A stretch of 51,391 bases of DNA from a virus. The DNA lies in the IMG/VR virus record IMGVR_UViG_3300013307_000007, positions 1 through 51,391 of that record; one strand, written 5' to 3'. The position numbers were made by a program, and so were the translations under genes. Under the pieces are notes generated by a model. That model saw only the letters and a program-made list of their open reading frames with translations, had not been told where the DNA came from and did no database searches. This document shows positions 21,657 to 30,574 of this stretch, piece by piece (positions within the stretch are counted from its first letter, which is position 1; every line of letters starts with the position of its first letter).

Positions 21657-22109
21657 ATGCCACACATCACGGTTCAGCAGGCGCAAGCTTGGGCAGAACA
21701 GTCCAAGCTTGCCCTGGGATCGCTGGACCTTGAGCTGGAGGATCAGGTAGCCACCCAGGTGCTCGGAAGAGTAGCACAGGCTTATGATGTCTCCAGCTGG
21801 ACTGACGATACTACGACGCCTGACATTGTTCGGTCTGCCATCGCTATGACCTACGTGTCCTGGTTCTACAGCAGACAGTACAGTGAAGATGAGCCCAATA
21901 CCAACGAGTATGCCATCCGGCTACTCGCGATGGCAGAGGATCTCATTGCAGGTATCATCACAGGTGCTATCGAGGTACCAGAGGAGCCCATCCAGACAGA
22001 TCTGGGTGAAGCTGCCTTCTACCCAACCGATGCATCTTCAGCTATGGAACCGACACTCGACGATTCGAGTCTCGGCGGTCCTGTGTTCTCGATGGGAACG
22101 GTGTTCTAG
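21657..22109 (+). CDS. Head-tail connector protein
   Basis: 150 residues. Helical N-terminal two thirds (VQQAQAWAEQSKLALGSLD, then PDIVRSAIAMTYVSWFYSR) typical of gp6-like adaptor proteins that sit below the portal, followed by a flexible acidic tail. Position right after the capsid genes supports the call. Confidence 0.75.
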   Translation: MPHITVQQAQAWAEQSKLALGSLDLELEDQVATQVLGRVAQAYDVSSWTDDTTTPDIVRSAIAMTYVSWFYSRQYSEDEPNTNEYAIRLLAMAEDLIAGIITGAIEVPEEPIQTDLGEAAFYPTDASSAMEPTLDDSSLGGPVFSMGTVF

Positions 22110-22840
22110 TGCCAAGCGCCAAGCGTGCAGTACTTGGCAACCTGGGCATGCATCGAATCGGTGCCAATGCCTCGATTGGTGTTACCCTTGAGGACACAGT
22201 AGGTATTACGGCAGCCAAGATTGACAAGCTCGGCCTCGATATCAGGTCATTTCGAGTGCCTCTAGAGCGGTCGATCAAAAGGGTTATGGCCCCCTCACTT
22301 GTTGAGAACTTCAATGCGCAAGGTCGTCCGGATGCTTGGGAGCCCTTGTCCGCAGCTACTCTCGAGATCCGTTCCAGGATGGGTTGGGAGGGCGGCGCTA
22401 TCCTCGTCTTGACGGGTAAGCTTCGCAAGACGATGGGACAGTTCAACATCTGGACTGTTAATACCAAGGCTGCGATCATCAAGGGCCTCCCGGACAACGT
22501 CTGGTATGGCAACCTTCAGAACTCTGGATATGAAGGTGCCTCGATGAAAGCGCTGATCAAGAAGCACGGTAGCGCGTTCAAGGCTCTGCAGGAGATCCAG
22601 GATCGCCAGCGGTCTGTACTTGCATCCGCAGTACTTGGTAGGACGACTGGAAAGAAGGGGCCTGCGGGTAAGCGCACTCTTCGTGTGCAGAGCGTAACAC
22701 AGTCTATGGGTGGTGGAGCTGCTTCGATCCCAGCGCGTCCGTTCGTTATGTTCCAGGACGAGGACCACGATGCGATCACTGAGATCTTCATCGAGTGGCT
22801 CGGCGAGCGTATGGTCAGAGCTGGAATGGTTGTGACCTGA
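22109..22840 (+). CDS. Tail completion/virion morphogenesis protein (Mu gpG-like)
   Basis: 243 residues, GTG start overlapping the connector stop (TAGTG). The C-terminal part contains IPARPFVMFQDEDHDAI, the ARPF-plus-acidic pattern of the P2 gpS/Mu gpG morphogenesis family, preceded by a central SAATLEIRSRMGW segment. Acts at the head-tail joint. Confidence 0.75.
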   Translation: MPSAKRAVLGNLGMHRIGANASIGVTLEDTVGITAAKIDKLGLDIRSFRVPLERSIKRVMAPSLVENFNAQGRPDAWEPLSAATLEIRSRMGWEGGAILVLTGKLRKTMGQFNIWTVNTKAAIIKGLPDNVWYGNLQNSGYEGASMKALIKKHGSAFKALQEIQDRQRSVLASAVLGRTTGKKGPAGKRTLRVQSVTQSMGGGAASIPARPFVMFQDEDHDAITEIFIEWLGERMVRAGMVVT

Positions 22841-23304
22841 TGCCATACGCGCTGACATCTAAGGCCTCGGACGTTGCAATATTTGTCAAGACCGTTCTGG
22901 AAGACAACGCTGCCAGCTTCTTCTCAGAACCGATCCAGGCTGTGTTCTATGGAGATCAGGACAAGATTCCCTCGACCCCTGCAGTTTGTGTAGAGGTCAA
23001 TGAGAAGTCTCGTACCATGCGTGGTGCGCAGAAGACGTACACCATCGAGATGGAGATCTACGTCATTGTGTACCATTCTAAGGTACAGTCTCCGCAAGAC
23101 AATAGGCTGGATGCGGATGTCATGTCGGAGCAAGTCGAAGCACTTCTCCACAAGGACAACAAGTGTGGTGGACTTGTCATCGACTCGTTCGTCTCGAAGA
23201 ATGAGTCAGGCACAGCACAGAAGGCAGGATCCATCATTCGAAGCAATCGCATCACGTTCTACGCCATCTCGGCCGAACAACTCCCGCAAGCCCTAGGCAC
23301 TTAG
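22840..23304 (+). CDS. Tail terminator protein
   Basis: 154 residues, alpha/beta (TIEMEIYVIVYHSKVQ as a core strand pair). It sits between the morphogenesis and tail-tube genes, where the terminator ring that stops tube growth is normally encoded. Start overlaps the previous stop (TGATG). Confidence 0.7.
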   Translation: MPYALTSKASDVAIFVKTVLEDNAASFFSEPIQAVFYGDQDKIPSTPAVCVEVNEKSRTMRGAQKTYTIEMEIYVIVYHSKVQSPQDNRLDADVMSEQVEALLHKDNKCGGLVIDSFVSKNESGTAQKAGSIIRSNRITFYAISAEQLPQALGT

Positions 23305-23312
23305 GAGGTGTC

Positions 23313-23609
23313 ATGTACAGCATTAAGTTCGACCTGAAGGATCGGGGTAAGGACGAAGAGTTCCAGGTTCCAGGGCTTGGCACCTTCACGAACGACGGCA
23401 AGTGGAACGACGTGACGGAAGAGCAGGCAGATGCCTATCGTTCCCATCACCAAACGTACGAGGACGAGCTCGACGAGAACGGGCAAGTCAGGTCTCGTGT
23501 TGTTGTTCCTGGGCCAACGCTGTTGCAGGCGTACAGTGGTGTTGAGGGTATCACTGTCAAGACAAACAAGAGTGTCCAGCAGACGTTGCCCGAGGGAGAT
23601 GACAAGTAA
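23313..23609 (+). CDS. Small hypothetical tail protein
   Basis: 98 residues, charged, beginning MYSIKFDLKDRGKDEEFQVP. Strong AGGAGGTG upstream. It is coupled to the tail-tube gene by a TAATG overlap. Role unknown. Confidence 0.7.
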   Translation: MYSIKFDLKDRGKDEEFQVPGLGTFTNDGKWNDVTEEQADAYRSHHQTYEDELDENGQVRSRVVVPGPTLLQAYSGVEGITVKTNKSVQQTLPEGDDK

Positions 23610-24538
23610 TGGGATACGGCATCGGTGCCGGTGGCATCCTCGGCTTCGCACATGAGGTAACACCTGGTACATACGTGGCTCCAGCTTTCTACTGGCCGTT
23701 CTTGAGTGAAACGGTTAAGTTCCAACAGGACACGGTTTGGCGGCGTCCGATTAGGCAGAGCGCTGACATCATTGGCGGGGTGGCTGGTAACGCACACGTT
23801 GAGGGTGACATCGAGATGGAGGCGTTCGAGGACGCCATCGCCTACTTCATGTACTGTTCTCGCACAACGGTTGCCAAGTCGGGTTCGACGAACTTCACGT
23901 ACGTGTTCACCCCATCTTCAGCTGCTACACCCCCACGTACGTTCTCGCTGACGCTTGTCCGCAACGGCATCGTGTTCGGATACGTTGGGTGTATCGTTGG
24001 TGCCTACAAGCTGACTGTTGATAACGGCCTGTTGAAGATGACGTTCAGCATCGTTGGTCAGGATGAGGCTGTTCAGTCCGCTCCTACGCCTACGTGGCCT
24101 ACCGTCGTACCTTATGGCGCTGGCTCGTACAGCTTCCAGATCCCGACGGCAACGCAGGTCTTCGACGTTGATACCTTCGAGTTCAACTGCGATGACTCTG
24201 CAGACCCACAGTATCGTCTACGGAGTGCGGGTCGAGGTGCGCAGTTCGTCGCCTATGGGGAACGAACTGCGACACTTACCTGCGAACGAGACTTCCAGGA
24301 TCGCACTGACTACGATGCGTTCAAGGCCCTGACAGCACAGGCAATTCAGATCCTTGCATCGAAGGGTGCTAACAACCAGGTCATCCTGGATGCACTCGGG
24401 GCTATCAAGGACACGTACGAGGTGAACCTGAGTTCTCAGGGTGACCTTGTGCGTGCACAGGTTGCGTATCAGTTGCCGATCAATGCGGCAGGTAACGCTT
24501 TCACGCTGACAGTGAAGAACCAAGCCAACATCGTGTAA
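23609..24538 (+). CDS. Major tail tube protein
   Basis: 309 residues, beta-rich; GAGGILGFAHEVTPGTYVAP at the start is typical of phage tail tube proteins, and VDTFEFNCDDSADPQYR lies in the second half. Position before the chaperones and tape measure fits. Hexameric rings of it form the tail tube. Confidence 0.82.
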   Translation: MGYGIGAGGILGFAHEVTPGTYVAPAFYWPFLSETVKFQQDTVWRRPIRQSADIIGGVAGNAHVEGDIEMEAFEDAIAYFMYCSRTTVAKSGSTNFTYVFTPSSAATPPRTFSLTLVRNGIVFGYVGCIVGAYKLTVDNGLLKMTFSIVGQDEAVQSAPTPTWPTVVPYGAGSYSFQIPTATQVFDVDTFEFNCDDSADPQYRLRSAGRGAQFVAYGERTATLTCERDFQDRTDYDAFKALTAQAIQILASKGANNQVILDALGAIKDTYEVNLSSQGDLVRAQVAYQLPINAAGNAFTLTVKNQANIV

Positions 24539-24575
24539 GGCATCGTAGGGATGCAACAACTAGAGGGAGACAGAA

Positions 24576-24959
24576 ATGCCAAACGCAACGATCAACCTTG
24601 GCGAGACGACTACACTCGAGCTGAAGTCGCTCCCTGGTGGAGAAGTAGTTCTGAAGAAGATGTCCTACGGCGAGACACTCCAGCGTCGGGCAATCCTGAA
24701 GCTGACGCTGGAGATGTCGGGCAAGGGCAAGAACGCTGATGTCAAAGGCGAACTGGCAATGGCCTCTGAGGCTGTGAACCAGTTCGAGTTTGCTCACTGC
24801 ATCGTCGACCACAACTTGGAAGATGAGACGGGGCGAAAGCTCAACCTGAACAATGTGCAGGACCTCGCTCGCCTTGACCCGCGAGTTGGTCAGGAGATCG
24901 AGAAGAAGATCTCCGACATGAACAACTTCGAGGAGGAGGACGACGAGGGGGAATCCTAG
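24576..24959 (+). CDS. Tail assembly chaperone (gpG-like)
   Basis: 127 residues. A short beta N-terminus and helical body ending in an acidic tail (NNFEEEDDEGES). Functions with the frameshifted longer form to load the tape measure during tail assembly. GAGGGAGA precedes the ATG. The frame runs to TAG at 24957; a slip site at 24947-24953 allows the longer product. Confidence 0.8.
   Translation: MPNATINLGETTTLELKSLPGGEVVLKKMSYGETLQRRAILKLTLEMSGKGKNADVKGELAMASEAVNQFEFAHCIVDHNLEDETGRKLNLNNVQDLARLDPRVGQEIEKKISDMNNFEEEDDEGES
24947..24953 (+). promoter_or_regulatory. -1 programmed frameshift site
   Basis: G GGG GAA in the reading frame of the chaperone gene, four codons before its stop. The P-site tRNA can re-pair GGG after a one-base backward slip, entering the frame that is open through to 25180. 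Position and direction match the G/GT chaperone frameshift of long-tailed phages. Confidence 0.75.
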
Positions 24960-25180
24960 GCCTGCTTGAGGCAAGCATTGGAATGAATCGTGAGGTAGAC
25001 GACGACCGGGTGGCACTAGCCATTGAACTAGGTCAGATGTGCGAGACATTCCAGTGCTTGCCAGGAGCGGGCGGCCTTCTAGATCAGGACCCGTATCTAC
25101 TCAAGTTAGTCAGATCGTACCACAGAGTTGTAGCGCAGGTGCAAGAACAACAGACTAAGTCCGCAATACCTAGGCACTGA
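24950..25180 (+). CDS. Tail assembly chaperone, frameshifted extension (gpGT-like)
   Basis: 76 residues added by the -1 slip, giving a fusion of about 201 residues from 24576. Helical (VALAIELGQMCETFQCLPGA, then DPYLLKLVRSYHRVVAQVQE). An internal ATG at 24983 has no ribosome site, so translation by frameshift is preferred. Confidence 0.75.
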   Translation, partial: GILGLLEASIGMNREVDDDRVALAIELGQMCETFQCLPGAGGLLDQDPYLLKLVRSYHRVVAQVQEQQTKSAIPRH

Positions 25181-25193
25181 GGGAGGAGGAGAA

Positions 25194-27647
25194 GTGATCG
25201 GTGCAACAGAACTTCTCCTCATCCTTCGTGCACGCGACGAGGCAAGCCGTGTCTTGCGTGGCCTCTCTGGAAACATGCGGGCTATGTCTGCTGAGCAGAA
25301 GGCAGCCATCGCTTCAACCTTCGCTCGTGGTCAGGCTCTCGTTGGTCTTGGTGTTGGCATCGGCGCAGTAGGTGCAGCTGGACTTGCCTTCTTCGCTAGT
25401 TCAACCAAGGCAGCGATCGAGTACAACCAGCAAGCAGCGTTGACGTTGACGCAGCTCGACAAGGTTCATGGCTCGCTGGATGACCTGAAGACCATCGGTA
25501 AGGAAGTCGGCTCGGTAATCCCTGTAGCCTTCGAACAGATCCAGCCTGCTCTGTACGATATCTTCTCATCGATGGATACCAACCTCGCTGGCGCAAAGGT
25601 ACTGCTGACCTCATTCAGCAAGTCTGCAGTTGCTGGCCAGGTCAATCTGCAGGACTCTGCTCGAGCTACCATCGGTATTCTGAACGCCTTCCACCTAAAG
25701 GTCAGTGAAGTCTCCCGAGTCCAGGATGTCATGTTCCAGCTCGTCCGCAAGGGCGTTGGTACATATGCACAGTTCGCGGACACGATCGGTCGAGCTACGC
25801 CGTCAGCATCCAAGGCTGGACAGAGTATCGAGCAGCTCGCGGGCATGATGGCGTTCCTAACCCGAAACGGTCTGAGCACCGCTATGGCAGCTGCCTCTGC
25901 CGCTCGTGCTCTGGACGCTGTTGCCAACCCTGGCACAGAGGACAACTTCAAGCGCTTCGGTCTGTCAGTGCGCAACGCTGCAGGCGAGTTCAAGCCGATG
26001 ACACAGATCATCCAAGAGATGCAGGACAAGCTCTCCAAGATGACTGCACCTCAGCGTGCCTCCGCTCTGCATGCCATGTTTAGCCGCTCTGGTGGTACGA
26101 TCCAGGCTATGCGGTTCTTCAACGTAGCTGTCAAGCAGGCTGACCAGTTGAAGGCGCTCACCAACGACATGGTGAACTCGAAGGGTGCCATGGCTGGTGC
26201 CTACGACGTGATGTTCAAGCAGCCACAGACTCAGGTCCAGCTGCTGAAGAATAACATCCAGATCCTGCGCACCGAGGTTGGCGACATGCTTGTGCCTGCC
26301 TTCCAGCGTATGACGTCCTGGATCATCGTCGCAGTTAAGTGGTTCAACAATCTGAGTCCCCAGGTCAAGAAGATGATCGTCTTCTTCCTACTCTTTGCCT
26401 CGGTTGCGCTAGTCATCGTAGGCGTCATCACAGCAGTTGCCGGCATCTTCCTAATCCTCTCTGCTGCAGCGGCTGCTCTCGGAATTGGTCTTGGCACTAT
26501 CGCTCTAATCGGTGGAGTTGTCGTAGCTGCTATCATTGCCATCGGCGTAGCAGTGTACTTCGCGATCAAGTACCACAAGCAGATCTGGTCGTTCATGAAG
26601 GTTGTTTGGAACGACATCAAGAACTGGGTTGTCGGTGCCTGGCAGGCTATTTGGGGTTATATTGGTCCCACGGTGATGGCGATCTACAACTGGATCGTGA
26701 ACGCCTTTACAGCTGTCCTGAACTTCATTGTCAACACCTTCATGGCTGTGTACAACGCTGTGAGGGGACCGATGGTTATGATCTTTACCGTCGTGTCAGA
26801 TATTCTCCAGGCCATGTGGGCCGTCTTCACTACATACCTTGGGTTCATCTTCACCATCGTCAAGGGCTACCTGTCGATCATCTACAACGTCTGGAAGACA
26901 TACCTCACCTTTGTATGGGGCATTGTCTCATCCATCTTCAAGCTCATCTTCGCCGTAGTGTCCCTATACGTCGGTATGATTTGGTCCCTCATCAAGTTCT
27001 TCTGGCCCCTCATCGTGCAGGTAACGCAGACTGCTTGGGACATCTTCTACAACACCATCGGGAGTAAGATCCGTGCAGTGTGGACGGTTGTTAAGTTCTT
27101 CGTGACGACCATCTACAACTTCATCCATGACCACTGGGGCACGATTAAGACGATCACCTCCACTGCCTGGAACTTCATCCGTGACTCGATCGTCAACCCC
27201 ATCGAGGATGCGTACAACGGCGTTGTTACGTGGATTAACAAGATCATCGATAAGATCGGGTCCATTGCGGGTGCGATCAAGAAGCCTATTGACGCAGTCA
27301 CAGGCCTCTTGAACAAGCTGAACCCGCTCCACCGCAACTCCCCGTCTATCGTTGACAAGACCCAGGACGGCTGGTCCGCTATGAAGAAGGTCACCGACTA
27401 CGGCATTCGGCAGGTCATGGAATCTGCACGTCAAACCAATGGCTATGCTGCCAACATGGTAGCTAATGTCACGGGCAACACTGGAGGCGCCGGCCCTGTG
27501 GTTCCCGGTGGCGGAAGGGGCCCGGGTTGGACAGGTGGCGGAGGCAAGATCGTAGGTGTCGAGACGATGCATGTTCACACGCAGGAGATCGATCCTGTCA
27601 AGCACGCAGCTGACCTCGGCTGGGCTATTGCGGGGAGGCTGAGTTAA
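25194..27647 (+). CDS. Tape measure protein
   Basis: 817 residues, GTG start with GGGAGGAGGA upstream. N-terminal coiled-coil and Ala-rich helical part, then a long central hydrophobic and Trp/aromatic-rich region (about residues 385-640) with many membrane-like helices, and a Gly-rich C-terminus. At about 1.5 angstrom per residue the tail would be near 120 nm (inference). It spans the tail tube and sets its length; the hydrophobic part may enter the host membrane. Confidence 0.92.
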   Translation: MIGATELLLILRARDEASRVLRGLSGNMRAMSAEQKAAIASTFARGQALVGLGVGIGAVGAAGLAFFASSTKAAIEYNQQAALTLTQLDKVHGSLDDLKTIGKEVGSVIPVAFEQIQPALYDIFSSMDTNLAGAKVLLTSFSKSAVAGQVNLQDSARATIGILNAFHLKVSEVSRVQDVMFQLVRKGVGTYAQFADTIGRATPSASKAGQSIEQLAGMMAFLTRNGLSTAMAAASAARALDAVANPGTEDNFKRFGLSVRNAAGEFKPMTQIIQEMQDKLSKMTAPQRASALHAMFSRSGGTIQAMRFFNVAVKQADQLKALTNDMVNSKGAMAGAYDVMFKQPQTQVQLLKNNIQILRTEVGDMLVPAFQRMTSWIIVAVKWFNNLSPQVKKMIVFFLLFASVALVIVGVITAVAGIFLILSAAAAALGIGLGTIALIGGVVVAAIIAIGVAVYFAIKYHKQIWSFMKVVWNDIKNWVVGAWQAIWGYIGPTVMAIYNWIVNAFTAVLNFIVNTFMAVYNAVRGPMVMIFTVVSDILQAMWAVFTTYLGFIFTIVKGYLSIIYNVWKTYLTFVWGIVSSIFKLIFAVVSLYVGMIWSLIKFFWPLIVQVTQTAWDIFYNTIGSKIRAVWTVVKFFVTTIYNFIHDHWGTIKTITSTAWNFIRDSIVNPIEDAYNGVVTWINKIIDKIGSIAGAIKKPIDAVTGLLNKLNPLHRNSPSIVDKTQDGWSAMKKVTDYGIRQVMESARQTNGYAANMVANVTGNTGGAGPVVPGGGRGPGWTGGGGKIVGVETMHVHTQEIDPVKHAADLGWAIAGRLS

Positions 27648-29161
27648 TGACTCTAACCGCTTACTCAGGCGTAACTAATCCTACAGTTGCACTGGGCGCC
27701 TCGGGTGTTGCAGCAGGGGCTGCAACGATGCCCAACCCCGTTCCCTTCATCACGCAGGTAGGTGACAGGTTCATTACTTTTGTAGTCTACAACAGCTCTA
27801 CTGCATCCGTCAGCTCGATCGCCAATACCGGTACAGCTCTTACTTGGACTCGTCAGGGCTCGATCACTACGCAGGGTACTAACAGATTTGAGGTCTGGGC
27901 TAGTACACCTGCTACAAACGTTCAGTCAACGCTTATTACCGTGACTATGTCTGCTTCCGTTACGGGCATTGCGACATCGATTCAGGTCACTGGATTCCCA
28001 GGTGCTCCAGTTACTCCTGTAGTTTCTAGCGGTAGCAGTACTACGCCTAGCAGTACGGGACCTACAACTACCTCAGCTAGTGGTCTGCTACTTTGGACCG
28101 GCGCGAACGTTACTACTTCTACCCAATCCATCCAGCGTAGTATACCTGCGAATAATTTCGTCATCATTGCTGGTTCGGGTTCAGGCACACTTATACAGCA
28201 CGTGTCTGCTGTTGCTCTCGAAGGTGTACCTAACGTTGCTCCTAGTGTGCTATGGAACAACATTACTTCAGGCGTTTGGTTCAGCTCCGGTGTGATCGTT
28301 CCCGGCCCTACGGTTCAGCTTGATGACCTGGCATTCCAAATGCGAGATGACAACACTGCAGTTCTGCTCAACGATCCTAACGACTTCACGCCTCCCTTCT
28401 ACGATGTTGAAAAGGTCACTGGTCTCGACGATGCTACAGTAAACTACTCCAGCTCCGAGATCGATGGCTCACATGGCAGTTATATTCAGGCAAAGTTCCT
28501 TACTGGAAAGACCGTTGTACTCGAGGGCACTCTATATGCTACACCACCAGTTGATGAAGCGCTTGTGGATGCAGTGAAGCTAAACTGGCGACCAGCGCCC
28601 AGTTCTACTATTGTGCCGTTTTACTACAAGAAGCCAAACCAGAGCCCTCGGTGGTCTAGCGCCAAGCCAATTAGCTTCAAGTGCGACGTTGATCGCGGTC
28701 GCGCAATTGGTCAGCTTCCATTCCAAGCTCAGTTTGCTGCGCCCGATCCTCGTTCATATAGCCTGCCGGTCCTACGACTAATCGCTACTCCTACCACAAG
28801 TTCGCAGTACGATGATTCCGTTGCGGTTGGTGGAAATATCGAGACGTTCCCGATCATCTACTTCAACGTGTATCCGTCGGAGATTGCTGCTGGTAGTTAT
28901 CAGTTCTTCAACCTTACTATTCCAAGTATTGTCAGCCCGTTGACTATTACAGCAGCAACTCTCGCTAGTGGTGCATACGCTTTCGATCTTGGTGCACGTA
29001 CCCTAACAAGAGTGGTTAGCGGAGTCGACTACAGTTCGGCCATTACCTCGAGAAACTGGTGGTGGCTTGTTCCTGGCATAACGAATGCCATTCGGTTGAT
29101 TCGTGTTGGTGGAGTTACCACTGACGGCTTCTCTATGTCCTATGCGGATGCGTGGCGCTAA
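27647..29161 (+). CDS. Distal tail (Dit-like) protein with extra N-terminal domain
   Basis: 504 residues. Residues about 1-220 form a Thr/Ser-rich beta domain resembling the N-terminus of the GLTD-repeat protein. From about 225 on, FQMRDDNTAVLLNDPNDFTPPFYD and later KLNWRPAPSSTIVPFYYKKP match siphovirus distal tail proteins. It starts the tail tip right after the tape measure (TAATG overlap). The N-terminal domain may bind host glycans (inference). Confidence 0.8.
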   Translation: MTLTAYSGVTNPTVALGASGVAAGAATMPNPVPFITQVGDRFITFVVYNSSTASVSSIANTGTALTWTRQGSITTQGTNRFEVWASTPATNVQSTLITVTMSASVTGIATSIQVTGFPGAPVTPVVSSGSSTTPSSTGPTTTSASGLLLWTGANVTTSTQSIQRSIPANNFVIIAGSGSGTLIQHVSAVALEGVPNVAPSVLWNNITSGVWFSSGVIVPGPTVQLDDLAFQMRDDNTAVLLNDPNDFTPPFYDVEKVTGLDDATVNYSSSEIDGSHGSYIQAKFLTGKTVVLEGTLYATPPVDEALVDAVKLNWRPAPSSTIVPFYYKKPNQSPRWSSAKPISFKCDVDRGRAIGQLPFQAQFAAPDPRSYSLPVLRLIATPTTSSQYDDSVAVGGNIETFPIIYFNVYPSEIAAGSYQFFNLTIPSIVSPLTITAATLASGAYAFDLGARTLTRVVSGVDYSSAITSRNWWWLVPGITNAIRLIRVGGVTTDGFSMSYADAWR

Positions 29162-30222
29162 TGCCATCTCCAACACCTCTTAGTACTCCCGACTCCAGGT
29201 TTATACTTGAAGCGCGGGATCACAACGGTTTGTACCTCGCACAGGTACCTTACCGTAACTTGCAGGGTGAAACCTTTCTGCGTAAATCGCATCAGCTTCG
29301 TGGTGAGATTCCATTCCGTGAGTACCTCAACGTTCTACCGGCTACCGTTTATCCTGGCAAGCACGAACTCTGGCTGAGTGATCAAGTTACAGGTAATGTA
29401 CTCTTCGCTGGGCCCATGATTGATGGTACAGCTGGTAGTGATACTGGTGTCATCAACTTTAGCTGCCAATGTCCACAGGCATACCTGGCAAAGCGCTTTC
29501 TGAAGACTACCAAGACGTACACGGCACAACAGGGCGCTGATATCATGGTTGACCTTATTGCCTACGTCAACAGCATCCGTAGCACGAACATGACCACCAA
29601 CAAGTTGACATCCAATGCTACGACGGCAAATGCTACGTTGCAGGCTTCTCAGCGTTATGCCATCTCTGATCTACTGGCCGACGTCGCAGGCTATGGCGAT
29701 GGTACTGACTACTACTTTAGGTCTGCAGGTACAACCCACACACTTAGGCTGTATGGAGGCCTACTCGACCCCACTATTGGTACTAGGACGTGGGAGTATG
29801 GTGGTACACTTAAATCCTACTCGTTGCAGATCAACGGCGCACCTCTTGCCAACGATGTTGATGTTGTGGGGTCTAATGGTCTAATTGGCAACGCACAGGA
29901 TGCTACGTCGATTGCTAACAACAATGCACTCTACCAGGATGTTATCACAGGCAGTAATCTGACTGCACAGACGGATCTGAATAACGCTGCTGCACTACAG
30001 CTAAAGACTTCGAAGAACGTTATCCAGGTCCCTTCAATCGTCGTCAAGGATCTGTACCCAATGCAGGACTTTGATCTGGGCGATCAGTTCCAGGTGGTCA
30101 TCGATGATGGTTGGGCTCAGTTCAATCAGAACGTCAGAATTGTAGGCTGGCAAACTACAATCGGTGCAGGCGACAACCTAACCACTGTAGTGTACATCAA
30201 CAACTTGGACGAGGTGACATAA
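29161..30222 (+). CDS. Tail tip hub protein (Gp37-like)
   Basis: 353 residues. Begins with a tail-associated domain (LEARDHNGLYLAQVPYRN) and ends with DFDLGDQFQVVIDDGWAQFN, the pattern of siphovirus hub/Gp37-like proteins. Start overlaps the Dit-like stop (TAATG). No peptidase motif is visible. Confidence 0.75.
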   Translation: MPSPTPLSTPDSRFILEARDHNGLYLAQVPYRNLQGETFLRKSHQLRGEIPFREYLNVLPATVYPGKHELWLSDQVTGNVLFAGPMIDGTAGSDTGVINFSCQCPQAYLAKRFLKTTKTYTAQQGADIMVDLIAYVNSIRSTNMTTNKLTSNATTANATLQASQRYAISDLLADVAGYGDGTDYYFRSAGTTHTLRLYGGLLDPTIGTRTWEYGGTLKSYSLQINGAPLANDVDVVGSNGLIGNAQDATSIANNNALYQDVITGSNLTAQTDLNNAAALQLKTSKNVIQVPSIVVKDLYPMQDFDLGDQFQVVIDDGWAQFNQNVRIVGWQTTIGAGDNLTTVVYINNLDEVT

Positions 30223-30560
30223 TGCCTACGTTCCCACCTGATCTGTTTGCACGTATACTGCGCATCGAGAAGCGGATCGAGAAGGCCCTAAAGGCTCTCA
30301 CCATCTTTGGTACTACTACAGACCACTTTGAGAGTGGCACTGTTAGCATCACTATCGTGACAGCTAACGTAGTAGTTAGTCAGGCCGTTACCTTCGCCAA
30401 GCCTTTCACTGCAGCACCAAGAGTAGTCCTTGCGGTCGAGTCATCTGCTCCTGCAGCTGTCGCAGCTTCTGTGTCTAGCATTACAACGACTGGCTGTACG
30501 ATCTTCTTGAATCGTACAGCAGCGGGGACCAACCTTGTCGATTGGTTGGCTGTACTATAA
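30222..30560 (+). CDS. Small tail fibre protein with H-type lectin-like domain
   Basis: 112 residues: an N-terminal helix (LFARILRIEKRIEKALKAL) that could trimerise, then a beta domain with VTFAKPFTAAPRVVLAVES, the pattern of H-type lectin folds found at phage fibre tips. Probably a receptor-binding or accessory fibre. Confidence 0.7.
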   Translation: MPTFPPDLFARILRIEKRIEKALKALTIFGTTTDHFESGTVSITIVTANVVVSQAVTFAKPFTAAPRVVLAVESSAPAAVAASVSSITTTGCTIFLNRTAAGTNLVDWLAVL

Positions 30561-30574
30561 GGAAAGAGGGAGCA

